Shown here: positions 18,510 through 26,640 of the stretch, piece by piece
Position numbering within the stretch: the first letter of the stretch is position 1
Layout: the number at the start of each line of letters is the position of its first letter
Assembly (NCBI GenBank): GCA_965205385.1
Contig: CBDBGS010000006.1
Location: forward strand, 186,001-250,000
DNA from: CATOSP01 sp965205385
Lineage (GTDB): Bacteria > Chloroflexota > Dehalococcoidia > Lucifugimonadales > UBA3495
Direction: 5' to 3'
DNA length: 64,000 bases
Made by a program: the position numbers and the translations under genes
The notes under the pieces: model-generated
Told to the model about the DNA's origin: nothing
Seen by the model: the letters and a program-made list of their open reading frames with translations, nothing else
The model's database searches: none

Positions 18510-18989
18510 TTAATCATCCAGCGGGATGATCGTCCCAGTTGCTTCCCCGTCCCGTAGCAGCAGCGTCCCGATGGAAGGAAACAGCTTGAACCGGCGTTTG
18601 CCGGCGGCTCCAGGGTTGAAGAACAAGACCTGGCCCACCCGCTTTTGCAGGGGTATGTGGCTGTGGCCGGAGACCACGACGTTGACGCCCCAGTCCACGT
18701 AACGCTTGATCTTAGGGTCTTCCTCAGTTTTGGGCACCTTGACCGCGTGAGTCAGATACACCAGGCAGCCGCCCAGCTCCAGGGTCACCTCTTCCGGAAA
18801 TAGCGACTCCGGACCGGTCTTGTCGTTGTTGCCACTCACCGTTGTTACCGGAGCAATGCCGCTAAGCCGGTCGATGATGGCAGCGTCGCCGATGTCCCCA
18901 GCGTGGAGGATGTGCTCCACGCCTTCCAGCAACGGGATTACCTTGGGGTCAAGGTATCCGTGGGTGTCGGATATCACGCCTACCAGCAC
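18510..18989 (-). CDS. YfcE/MJ0936-type metallophosphodiesterase
   Basis: The protein has 159 residues from GTG 18989, with AGGAGG well placed upstream. It carries the metallophosphoesterase motifs in order: GVISDTHG (Asp8, His10), HAGDIGD (Asp32), SGNNDKTG, THAVK and SGHSHIP, then the family ending FFNPGAAGKRR. Members are dimetal phosphodiesterases of about 160-180 residues, active on small phosphodiesters; the physiological substrate is often unknown. It lies 31 nt downstream of the enolase-superfamily gene and is probably cotranscribed with it. Confidence 0.88.
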   Translation of the reverse strand: MLVGVISDTHGYLDPKVIPLLEGVEHILHAGDIGDAAIIDRLSGIAPVTTVSGNNDKTGPESLFPEEVTLELGGCLVYLTHAVKVPKTEEDPKIKRYVDWGVNVVVSGHSHIPLQKRVGQVLFFNPGAAGKRRFKLFPSIGTLLLRDGEATGTIIPLDD

Positions 18990-19020
18990 CTGGTCCGCCT
19001 CCTGTGGCTAACTTCCACGT

Positions 19021-20070
19021 CTAGACCATCGCCTCGTTCAATGTAACTCCGAACCCGGGTTCGTCGGATGGTTCAAGGAACCCGTCCACGGGTTGTGGTT
19101 CCCCTAACCATAGCTCGTCACGCGGAGCGCCGCGCCGTCCGGGGTTTCGCTCGGCAAGGTCGAGTCCCTCCGTGGCCATGATCAGGTGCAAACCCCAGAC
19201 CTCACCGCCACGGTGGGGAGCTACCGGGACCCCAGCCTGCCGCGCGATATCCAGGATCCTGAGCCCCGCGGTAATACCGCCGCACCAGGTGATGTCGGGT
19301 TGCCACAGGTCGAGGGCCCCCGCGCGGGCAACTTCAGCGAAACCGTGCTGAGTGAATTCGTGCTCGCCCCCGGAAATCAGCACTGGTTTGACCAGGGGTC
19401 GAAGCGCCGCCTGCCCGTCCAGGTCATCGGGAGTACAAACATCCTCGAACCAGTAGATGTTGAATTCCGACAATCGGCGGGACATCTCCAGGGTCACCTG
19501 AGAGTCCCAAGACATGTAGGTGTCTATCATCAACTTGGCTTCGGGACCGAATATCTCTCTGGCTTTAGCCGCCGCGGCAACAGCGCTGTCGAAGCCGGAG
19601 TTGCCGCCGTTCCAGCGATGGGGAAACTTGTGAGCGGTGAACCCGATATCCTGGTACCATTCGGGGTCGTCTCCGGTGGCGTAAGACTGGACCCTCTCTT
19701 TCTTCTTGCCGCCCAGCAATTCATACACAGGCATGCCTTCCGCCCGGCCCAGCAGGTCCCACAGGGCCAAGTCTATGCCGCTAAGCGCCATGACTCCGAT
19801 GCCCTTTCGCCCGTAAGGCAGCGACTCGCCATAGAGGGTGTCCCAGGCGTCCCTGATGTCTTCGACACCGTCAATGCGGCGTCCGACCAATAGCTCCCGC
19901 AGGTGGCGGTTGACCACCTCCACCGAGGCAACTCCACCGCCACCGTAGCCAAACCCGGTTACTCCCCGGTCGGACTCCACCCTGACGACTATTTGCCAGA
20001 AGTGCGTTCTCCAGGAAGGGGCGACGTGTTGATACTTCGGATATACGGCCTTGACGCCGGTGATGTTCAT
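19021..20070 (-). CDS. Mandelate racemase/enolase superfamily dehydratase, rhamnonate-dehydratase-like
   Basis: The protein has 349 residues with both domains of the superfamily. Metal ligands appear as Asp183 (LMIDTYMSWD), Glu209 (YWFEDV) and Glu236 (ISGGEHEF); Lys148 is in HKFPHR, Asp259 in LWQPDITWCGG, and His286 in VAPHRGGE. The GEHEF/QPDITWCGG/PHRG pattern and the ending EPGFGVTLNEAMV resemble L-rhamnonate dehydratase and other acid-sugar dehydratases, which remove water alpha to a carboxylate. The substrate is not certain. Upstream, about 100 bp away, is a dead insertion sequence. Many paralogues of this superfamily are reported in SAR202 bacteria. Confidence 0.85.
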   Translation of the reverse strand: MNITGVKAVYPKYQHVAPSWRTHFWQIVVRVESDRGVTGFGYGGGGVASVEVVNRHLRELLVGRRIDGVEDIRDAWDTLYGESLPYGRKGIGVMALSGIDLALWDLLGRAEGMPVYELLGGKKKERVQSYATGDDPEWYQDIGFTAHKFPHRWNGGNSGFDSAVAAAAKAREIFGPEAKLMIDTYMSWDSQVTLEMSRRLSEFNIYWFEDVCTPDDLDGQAALRPLVKPVLISGGEHEFTQHGFAEVARAGALDLWQPDITWCGGITAGLRILDIARQAGVPVAPHRGGEVWGLHLIMATEGLDLAERNPGRRGAPRDELWLGEPQPVDGFLEPSDEPGFGVTLNEAMV

Positions 20071-20171
20071 GGCTCTAATTCCGGTTGAGAGGATGAGTTC
20101 GGGATAATTCTACACGACAATGTATTTCGGGCAAGCCGGAGTTGCCGGGCAGGGTGTAAGACCGGAAGACC

Positions 20172-21403
20172 CAGGGTCTATTAATTGTAGGAAAGGCTGT
20201 GTGAGATGTTGAATGATGGGCGGAGAGTATTAGGGAGTGTGGAGGACGGTTGTGTGTGAGGATAGTGTTGGGGAATGGGGTAGCGGACTGCTGGATGCCA
20301 AGAGCCGGATAGAGGATCCCAGGAAGACCCGGAGTATCCGGCATCCTCTGCCAGCGGTTCTGGCCTGGGCGGTATGCGTGATGTTGGGCGGCGCCAGAAG
20401 CCTGTACGCCATTGGCCGGTAGGGCCGGGAACACCCTCAGTTGGCCCAGCCGCTGGGGTTCAGTGGGGAGCGGACCCCGTGTGTGGCCACGCTGCACCAC
20501 GTATTTCGCCGGTTGGACGTGATGCCTTCGAGTCGGCCCTAGGGCGCTGGGCTCAGGAGTGGCTGGGAGAGGCCGAGGCTGGCATTGCCATCGACGGTAA
20601 GGCCCCGCGGGGGATACACGGCGGGGGATTCCCGGGGGATTCCCCGGGGTGAGGCTGGTGGCGGCATATGCCCGAGAGAGTGGCCTGCTAGTGGGACAAA
20701 AGGGGGGGTTAGGGGACAGCGCAAGGAGAGTCAACTGGGATTGGCCTCCAGCTTGCTGGCCCAATTGGAGCTAAAAGGGAGGGTGATGACTGGGGACGCC
20801 CTTTACGCCCAGCGGGAGTTGAGCCAAAGGGTGGTGGAACAAGGCGGGGACTATTTCTGGATGCTCAAGGACAACCAGCCTGGGGTGAGAGAAGCGTTGA
20901 GCCTGCTGTTCGACCGGCCGCCTTGGGGTGAGAGCTTTGCTGAGGCGAGTCAGGAGGGCCGGCGCGGGGACCGGTTGGAAAGGCGGCATCTGCGGGCTTC
21001 GACGGCTTTGAACGATTACCTGGATTGGCCTGGGCTGGGGCAGGTCTGCTGCGTGGAACGGACCAGGAGACACAAGGGTAAGGAGTCGGTGGAGCGAGCC
21101 TACGCCATTACCAGCCTGCCAGCGGGCCCGGCGGATGCTGCCCGACTGCTGGAGACATGGCGGGGACATTGGGGGATTGAAAACCAGGTGCATTGGGTGA
21201 GGGACGTGGTCTTTGGCGAAGACCGGAGTCAGGTGCGAACCGGGTCAGCACCCCAACTACTGGCGGCGTTGCGAAACTTGGTGATAGGGATGCTACGCCT
21301 CAGCGGAGTGGAAAACATATCGGCGGCCCTGCGCCACTACGCCTGGAAACCTTGGGAGACCCTGACTCTTATCGGCCTATCCCCACACAATTCAAAGACC
21401 CTG
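20172..21403 (+). mobile_element. ISAs1-family insertion sequence, inactive
   Basis: The element is 1232 bp, normal for ISAs1. Left end cagggtctattaattgt (20172-20188) and right end acaattcaaagaccctg (21387-21403) are imperfect inverted repeats. It encloses the remains of one DDE transposase. No target duplication is visible (ccggaagacc on the left, tagattgccg on the right), which suggests age or rearrangement. It sits between the enolase gene and the stop of a small lipoprotein gene 13 bp beyond its right end. Confidence 0.8.
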
Positions 21404-21406
21404 TAG
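20237..21406 (+). pseudogene. ISAs1-family transposase, multiply frameshifted
   Basis: Pieces in three frames join into an ISAs1 transposase: IEDPRKTRSIRHPLPAVLAWAVCVMLGG (about 20300-20400), AFESALGRWAQEWL and GIAIDGKAPRG (first catalytic Asp, about 20590), VRLVAAYARESGLLVGQK (about 20650-20700), VMTGDALYAQRELSQ (second Asp, about 20800) and HWGIENQVHWVRDVVFGEDRS (catalytic Glu, about 21180). The frames change near 20400, 20640 and 20720, so no active protein can be made. The C-terminal 200 residues remain open. Confidence 0.85.
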
Positions 21407-21415
21407 ATTGCCGGA

Positions 21416-21940
21416 TCAATTCCCCGCGAATTGGGGTCCGCACAACGCCGAGAGTTCTTTTAAGACCTTTTCTTGTTCGCCCAAATAGAGCACTATCAGA
21501 TGATCGCAGCGAAAAAAGTGCGGCCAGTTGACCCAGTCGATTGCGTCAGGTAACCGGTGGTCATCCTGATCCAGAATTCGGGCGGCATGGTCGCCTGCCG
21601 CTTTCGCACTAGGATACCGGTGGATATGTAACCACTCCTTTGATTTCACCGTTGCCGGATAAATACGGTAGGCATCACCAGGCGTGGGGTACAATAATTC
21701 AGCGCGGCTCGTACCTGTCGGCGCGAGCTCAATCCCAAGCTCAGCTAAGGCCGCCAATACGGTTCCTTGATTGGTACCAACATGGTCTGCGGGATTACCT
21801 TGGACTGGGCCTATCGGACCGTTCGTGGAATTGTCGTGATTGACCGTGCACGATACAACCGCGCCGACTACACACAGAGTTATTGTGGCAACAATTGGGA
21901 CTGCCTTTAAACTACGCCGTTCGATATTGGTTTTCCTCAT
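21416..21940 (-). CDS. Hypothetical secreted lipoprotein
   Basis: Starting at ATG 21940 (MRKTNIERRSLKA) the protein has about 174 residues. A hydrophobic segment VPIVATITLCVVGAVVSC ends in a lipobox-like VVSC, so it is probably a lipoprotein. The mature part contains VLAALAELGIELAPTG, YRIYPATVKSKEWLHIHRYPS and a closing stretch with HFFRCDHLIVLYLGEQE. No family is recognised. An insertion sequence ends 13 bp beyond its stop codon, just missing the gene. It lies with two other exported-protein genes on the same strand. Confidence 0.6.
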   Translation of the reverse strand: MRKTNIERRSLKAVPIVATITLCVVGAVVSCTVNHDNSTNGPIGPVQGNPADHVGTNQGTVLAALAELGIELAPTGTSRAELLYPTPGDAYRIYPATVKSKEWLHIHRYPSAKAAGDHAARILDQDDHRLPDAIDWVNWPHFFRCDHLIVLYLGEQEKVLKELSALCGPQFAGN

Positions 21941-22048
21941 GCAACATACTATCAAGCCCGAATATCATACAATGAGTCGAGAACGGGACCGATCAATGTC
22001 GATTCCCTTACGCAACCTCCATGTGGTCATTGCGCGTGTTGACCTCGA

Positions 22049-22689
22049 CTACCCTTCGTCTACAGCAGTCGCCTCTTCAATTTGATCTACCAAATCGGAG
22101 AGTTTACTTGGCAGCAGTTCCGGACGAAAGTCGGTATGAGCCACCAAAGTCTCGCCGTGTACATCGTATCTCCCAGCAGGATTTACAACCCGGTAGAGGT
22201 CCCGTTGCGGGGCATGCAATGAATCGCCCGTGATTGACTTCAGAAACAGTATGTGATCACCCCCTTTCACGAATAGCGGGTCATCAGCTAACGTCACATC
22301 TTGCGCTCTATATTGATCCGTGGCAGTCAGCCTACCACCGGTCTGCATGATCGTCATAGTCGCACCCCTAGTAACGGACCCCTTGTACACATCTTCGACT
22401 CGCAAGTCGGAATCAGTGAATGGTATGACGTCGGTTTTCAATTCCTCACGCCTTGTGCCTGGGGGAGTGAAATCACTAAAGCTCTGGGCGGATGCACTTT
22501 GTCTACTTGCACACGCACAATCGCGTCTGCTTCTACAACTTGCTCGGCGACCGAATGAGCCGAAAAATTCCACTGGACACTACCAACCCCGATGTCGGGG
22601 TTACCGTCGTGCATATCCAGTGAGCTGAATACCAACCCGGCCACTAAACTAACGATTCCCGAGAAGATTAGGATAAACGGCCACTTCAT
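22049..22689 (-). pseudogene. Exported hypothetical protein, single frameshift
   Basis: The first part (ATG 22689) is an N-terminal anchor or signal, FILIFSGIVSLVAGLVFSSL, then SVQWNFSAHSVAEQVVEADAIVRVQVDKV. Near 22490-22505 the frame shifts and the protein goes on as FSDFTPPGTRREELKTDVIPFTDSDLRVEDVYKGSV, MTIMQTGGRL, DPLFVKGGDHILFLKS and YRVVNPAGRYDVHGETLVAH. The 'ADAIVR...DVYKG...QTGG...FLK...VVNPAGRY' pattern is one I associate with uncharacterised exported proteins. No function is proposed. It is 15 nt downstream of the metzincin-like gene, so the two are probably one transcript. Confidence 0.6.
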
Positions 22690-22704
22690 ATAGGATCTCC
22701 TTCC

Positions 22705-23265
22705 CTAATAACGAGTGTTGACATTCCCCATGTCCCGGGCGTTGGGCGAAGTAACTGTGGTCTGAACTTGATACATGTAACTGGTGTGATACCCCTGGTG
22801 GGCAAGTGACCAGGCCTGACCCAGCTCGTGACCAATTGTGTTGTGTCGGGCCGTTGCATTGTCGTCGGCAAGATAATGCTGGTTGATTCCGGTAATCGCA
22901 TAGGAATAAGTATTATTCAAAGCCGACGTGTTATCGCACTCGCCATTTGTGGCGCAAATGTAAGTCTGACCGTTCCATCCACTAGCCCCGTAGTTGAGCA
23001 CGGAGATCTGTACGTCCCAGGTAACACCCCAGACCTGGGTCAAGTTAAGGTCAGTGTTATTATGCCATGGTGCCACCGCGTTCCATGCAGGAGTTGTGTA
23101 GCTCCCGCCAGCGTCAGACTCAGTCCCAAAAAACTTCCAATTGAGGTCACTGGTGGGAAAATATCCGCTCCCCTCGTAATCGGCACCTGTGCCCAGCGCG
23201 GCGCCAGTCCAGAAGCTAGCACCGATGATTAAAAGTAACGCCAAAATCAGGAGTGCTCGTTTCAT
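22705..23265 (-). CDS. Secreted metzincin-like protein with altered zinc motif
   Basis: The ATG at 23265 has a good GGGAGG upstream and gives 186 residues; the frame extending to 23460 is not used. Residues 1-25 are a signal peptide (KRALLILALLLIIGASFWTGAAL). The mature part is Asn/Thr/Trp/Tyr-rich, typical of exported proteins. The motif TIGHELGQAWSLAH lies about 40 residues from the end. In metzincins (matrixins and relatives) it should read HExxHxxGxxH; here His5 is Gln and Gly8 is Ser while His1, Glu2 and His11 remain. The protein may be an inactive or unusual metallopeptidase. It is the first gene of a three-gene minus-strand cluster. Confidence 0.65.
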   Translation of the reverse strand: MKRALLILALLLIIGASFWTGAALGTGADYEGSGYFPTSDLNWKFFGTESDAGGSYTTPAWNAVAPWHNNTDLNLTQVWGVTWDVQISVLNYGASGWNGQTYICATNGECDNTSALNNTYSYAITGINQHYLADDNATARHNTIGHELGQAWSLAHQGYHTSYMYQVQTTVTSPNARDMGNVNTRY

Positions 23266-23479
23266 AATTAAGACCTCCCAGGGGTGAGATAAGTGTTTTG
23301 CAATGTCAATATTCCTACTTTCAAAGCCGCTCCTTTCTGACGATGGCGGGCACGTCGTTGCCTTCCCCTTTATTGGGAGACCCGATCTCAAATGAATTGT
23401 CTTGAACACTCGGCCTCCCAAAGCCCGGTGGATTTCACAATATCTCCCAGGGCAATTCAAGATGAGTCACGTTCGAATA

Positions 23480-23718
23480 CAGGGTCTTTTAATTGTTATG
23501 GGGCAGCCAGACCGAGGAGGGTCAAGGCTTCATACGGATTCCAGAAAGGTCTTTCAATTGTACTTTCGAGAGTACGATACAGACTTAACGGTCCTCCCGG
23601 CGAAGGCCGGGAGCTATGAATCCTACGCATGAGCGGACGTTCCAAAGCGAAGATTTCCTGGATTCCGACTCAAGGCCGGAACGACGGGTTGGTGCAAGAC
23701 TGACAATTGAAAGACCCT
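23480..23718. repeat. MITE A1 (ISAs1-type ends), with a second internal end
   Basis: Left end cagggtcttttaattgt (23480-23496) and right end acaattgaaagaccct (23703-23718) match the ends of the insertion sequence at 20172-21403. A third copy of the end, aggtctttcaattgtac (23548-23564), lies inside, so a shorter element may be nested or two elements fused. There is no coding content, and no clear target duplication. It belongs to the 23266-24135 gap, which is filled almost entirely by three such elements. Confidence 0.7.
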
Positions 23719-23730
23719 GCCGGGAAGACC

Positions 23731-23860
23731 CAGGGTCATTCGATTGTTCGTCTGAACTGTGATTTCTCCGATTGCGGGATTTATATGATTGGAAATCATG
23801 CGAATGCCATAATCCTGTGAATCCCGGTTCGGACAATTGGGCCGATAATCGAATGACCCT
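23731..23860. repeat. MITE A2, near-identical to the element at 50734-50865
   Basis: The ends agggtcattcgatt (23732-23745) and aatcgaatgaccct (23847-23860) are inverted repeats of the same family. The core (gtgatttctccgattgcggg..., then catgcgaatgcc and tcctgtgaatcccggttcgg) matches the element at 50734-50865 at all but a few positions. It starts 12 bp after MITE A1 ends. Its sequence is AT-rich compared with the genome and has strong internal symmetry, so it may form a hairpin. Confidence 0.75.
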
Positions 23861-24013
23861 GCGGAAGACTAGGACGATTGCAAAGTCCTTAGACGGCGGC
23901 ATTGCAGAGTTGAAAGGCCACTTTGCATGAGACTCGCCAAAGCTAAGGGGAGGTTCTTGGATACCAACCTGAAAGTTCCTAGAGCGACTTCGCAATCGTC
24001 CTATGCGGAAGAC
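23860..24013. repeat. MITE B with 10-bp target duplication
   Basis: The element is 23870-24003 (134 bp). Ends taggacgattgcaaagtc and gacttcgcaatcgtccta are inverted repeats and match the left end of the insertion sequence at 62797 (taggacgattgcgaagtc). It is flanked by a perfect 10-bp direct repeat tgcggaagac (23860-23869 and 24004-24013), the size expected for ISAs1-family transposition. It is probably a derivative moved by that element's transposase. Confidence 0.85.
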
Positions 24014-24135
24014 TGGTTCTTCTTGACTGGTCAACCGAATTCGGATATAACTGCGAGGTCGACACGCATTCGGCGGACCTCTCCGCTCGGGTGTCTGCTC
24101 CACCCCAAAATCAGTTCCAGGGAGGATGTGGCGGC

Positions 24136-24879
24136 TTGGCTTCGGTTTTCGACCTGCATGTTCACACTAACCAGGGTAGCGCGGATAGCGCATTGACTCC
24201 CGAAGAAATGGTAACGGAGGCCACGCGGCTGGGACTCACCGGGATCATGATAACGGAGCACACGGGTTGGGCCCGTCCGGAGTTCGAGGAGTTTGCGAAG
24301 GACCAGGAATTGGTCCTTGTCAACTCGCTGGAAATGTACACTCCGCTCGGACATATCATCACTCTGGGGCTGGACAAATACGTCACCGGATATAACGGGG
24401 ACATCGAGACCATCCGGACCCTTCGCAGGGAAGTCGACCGGGTCGGAGGTGTGATGGTCTTGGCTCATCCCTTCCGGCACCTCTTGGAATCCAGGGGGAA
24501 CTACACCCAAAACATCCTGTTCGAGCGGTGGTATGAGGTGCCGACTACCCCCGAAGTGGCCGCCACTCACCCGATCTTCGACCTGCTTGACGAGATCGAG
24601 GTAGTGAATGGGGGCAACCTGGAGAACGAAAACCGGTTCGCCCAGAGCGTGGCTGAGTTGCTTGGATTCCAGGGAACAGGCGGAAGCGACGCTCATTCGA
24701 CCAATGGATTGGGCAAGGGGGCTACTGTGTTCCCCGGCGAGATTCGCAACCAGGCCGACCTGTTAGAGGCCCTTAAATCGGGGGAGTTCTTTCCGATAGA
24801 GGGTTTCCACCTTGGGAAACCCGTGGATTACGGGAACGCTTCCGAAAACACCACCCTGGCGTCCCGCCGCATCCCATAA
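24136..24879 (+). CDS. PHP-domain metal-dependent phosphoesterase
   Basis: TTG 24136 is the preferred start because GGGAGGA lies about 9 nt upstream and the protein then begins directly with the first motif; GTG 24091 is an alternative. PHP motifs in order: DLHVHT, GLTGIMITEHTGW, NSLEMYTPLGHII, MVLAHPFRH and GTGGSDAHS, then a C-terminal LLEALKSGEFFPIEG. These place metal-binding His/Asp/Glu residues as in small PHP phosphoesterases (PHP-PHP_C). Members hydrolyse nucleotides or other phosphoesters; the substrate is unknown here. The length of about 247 residues is normal. Upstream is a cluster of MITEs. Confidence 0.88.
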   Translation: MASVFDLHVHTNQGSADSALTPEEMVTEATRLGLTGIMITEHTGWARPEFEEFAKDQELVLVNSLEMYTPLGHIITLGLDKYVTGYNGDIETIRTLRREVDRVGGVMVLAHPFRHLLESRGNYTQNILFERWYEVPTTPEVAATHPIFDLLDEIEVVNGGNLENENRFAQSVAELLGFQGTGGSDAHSTNGLGKGATVFPGEIRNQADLLEALKSGEFFPIEGFHLGKPVDYGNASENTTLASRRIP

Positions 24880-24966
24880 ACGCCATTCCCGTGGGTTAAA
24901 CTCCGCCCAGTATTCACCCCTTTTGAGACAAGCTCCGCGGTAACCAACTAGAGAAGGAGAAGCGAA

Positions 24967-26613
24967 ATGCAGGGAAACACGGCAATCGCCAATATTCTGA
25001 AGATGGAGAACACCGACTACCTGTTCTGCTTCCCCGCAAACACGTTGATCGAGGCGGCCGCCATCGCCGGCATCGAACCCATCATGTCCCGTACCGAGCG
25101 CACCACGGTCAACATGGCCGACGGCTACACCCGTGTGACCAATGGGCGCAAGACCGGAGTGGTGGTAACCCAGTCCGGGCCGGGTATCGAAAATGCCTTC
25201 GCCGGAATCGCCCACGCCTATGCGGAATCCACGCCGATCTTGATTTTACCCGGCGGCACGGCGCGGGACCGGCAGGGCCAGTCCCCGGACTTCGACGCCA
25301 TGAGCGCCTATGCCGGGGTGACCAAATGGTCGGACCAGATCAACCATGCCCACCGAATCCCGGAGATGATGCGCCGCGCCTATACGGCGTTGCGTTCAGG
25401 CAGGGGCAGCCCCGTGATGGTGCAAGTCCCGGGAGACGTGGGCAGTGAAGAAATCAGCGAGGAGCTGTTTGATTATCGTACCGTCAAGAGTTACAAGAGC
25501 GCCGGCGACGCCGAGGACGTGGCGGCCGCGGTCAGGGCGTTGCTGGCCGCCCAGAACCCGTTGATCTACGCCGGACAAGGTGTGCTATGGGCCGAAGCCT
25601 CCAGCGAACTGGTGGAACTGGCCGAGCTTACCAACACCCCGGTAATGACCACCAACACCGGGAAGAGCGCCTTCCCGGAGAACCACGCCCTGTCGGTAGG
25701 CACGGGCGCGGGGACGATGACAAAGATGGCGCGGGAGTTTCTGGACAAGGCCGACCTGGTCTTCGGCATTGGTTGCAGCTTCACCACCAACCTCGCATCC
25801 GTGGGGGTCCCCAGGGGCAAGACGTTGGTCCAGTGCACGGTGGACGTGAAGGACCTGAATAAGGAAGAGCAAATTCATCACGCCGTCGTAGGCGATGCAA
25901 AGCTGGTGATCCTACAACTCATCGACGAGGTCAAGAAGCAGGCCGGCGCCGATGGCCGCCGGGGAGACGGTTCGGTCGAGGCCGAAATCAAGCGCGTTAA
26001 GGACGAGTGGCTGGAAGAGTGGATGCCGCTGCTCACGTCCGATGAAGTGCCCATCAACCCGTACCGGATCATCTGGGACATGATGCATACGGTTGACCGC
26101 ACCCAGACTATCGTAACCCATGACTCCGGCCACCCCCGCGACCAGACCATTCCTTTCTACGAGGCCATCGTGCCCAGGGGATACCTGGGTTGGGGCAACT
26201 CGTCCCAGTTGGGCTATGGGCTGGGAATCGCGATGGGCGCGAAGCTAGGAGCGCCGGACAAGCTGGTGATTAACATAATGGGTGACGCCGCCATAGGTAT
26301 GGCGGGGATGGACATCGAGACTGCGGTCCGGCACAAGATTCCCATACTCACCATAGTCTTGAATAACGCTGTCCTAAGCGGTTACTCCAGGAACTACCCG
26401 GTTGCGGCGGAGCGTTACGCATTTACCAACCTGTACGGCGAATACGCCAATCTCGCCCAATCTCTGGGAGCCCACGGTGAGCGTGTGGAAGACCCGGCGG
26501 AGATAGTCCCGGCCATCAACAGGGCGCGGGAAAGGATGGCCGACGGACGCCCCGCGCTGATCGAGTTTATGACCAAAGAGGAAAACCGGCTTTCCCGCCT
26601 GCCACCGCGGTAG
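24967..26613 (+). CDS. Thiamine diphosphate-dependent enzyme (acetolactate synthase-like)
   Basis: The protein has 548 residues with GAAGGAGAAG before the ATG. The ThDP-activating Glu44 is in SRTERTTVNMADGYTRV, followed by VVVTQSGPGIENAFAGIAHAY. The ThDP-binding motif runs from GDAAIGMAGMDIETA (Asp440) to VLNNAVLSGY (Asn466-467). All three domains (PYR, central, PP) are present, as in acetolactate synthase, benzoylformate decarboxylase or oxalyl-CoA decarboxylase. No regulatory subunit gene is adjacent, so it is unlikely to be the biosynthetic synthase. A CoA-transferase gene starts 27 nt downstream. That neighbour would fit an oxalyl-CoA-type or acyl-CoA pathway, but this is only inference. 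Confidence 0.88.
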   Translation: MQGNTAIANILKMENTDYLFCFPANTLIEAAAIAGIEPIMSRTERTTVNMADGYTRVTNGRKTGVVVTQSGPGIENAFAGIAHAYAESTPILILPGGTARDRQGQSPDFDAMSAYAGVTKWSDQINHAHRIPEMMRRAYTALRSGRGSPVMVQVPGDVGSEEISEELFDYRTVKSYKSAGDAEDVAAAVRALLAAQNPLIYAGQGVLWAEASSELVELAELTNTPVMTTNTGKSAFPENHALSVGTGAGTMTKMAREFLDKADLVFGIGCSFTTNLASVGVPRGKTLVQCTVDVKDLNKEEQIHHAVVGDAKLVILQLIDEVKKQAGADGRRGDGSVEAEIKRVKDEWLEEWMPLLTSDEVPINPYRIIWDMMHTVDRTQTIVTHDSGHPRDQTIPFYEAIVPRGYLGWGNSSQLGYGLGIAMGAKLGAPDKLVINIMGDAAIGMAGMDIETAVRHKIPILTIVLNNAVLSGYSRNYPVAAERYAFTNLYGEYANLAQSLGAHGERVEDPAEIVPAINRARERMADGRPALIEFMTKEENRLSRLPPR

Positions 26614-26640
26614 CCGTTCTCCCCTGGGACCGGAGTAAAG

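Noticed and set aside
23480..24013. Repeat cluster considered as a CRISPR array
   Set aside because: The units are 130-240 bp with inverted ends, not short direct repeats with unique spacers, and no cas gene is near.
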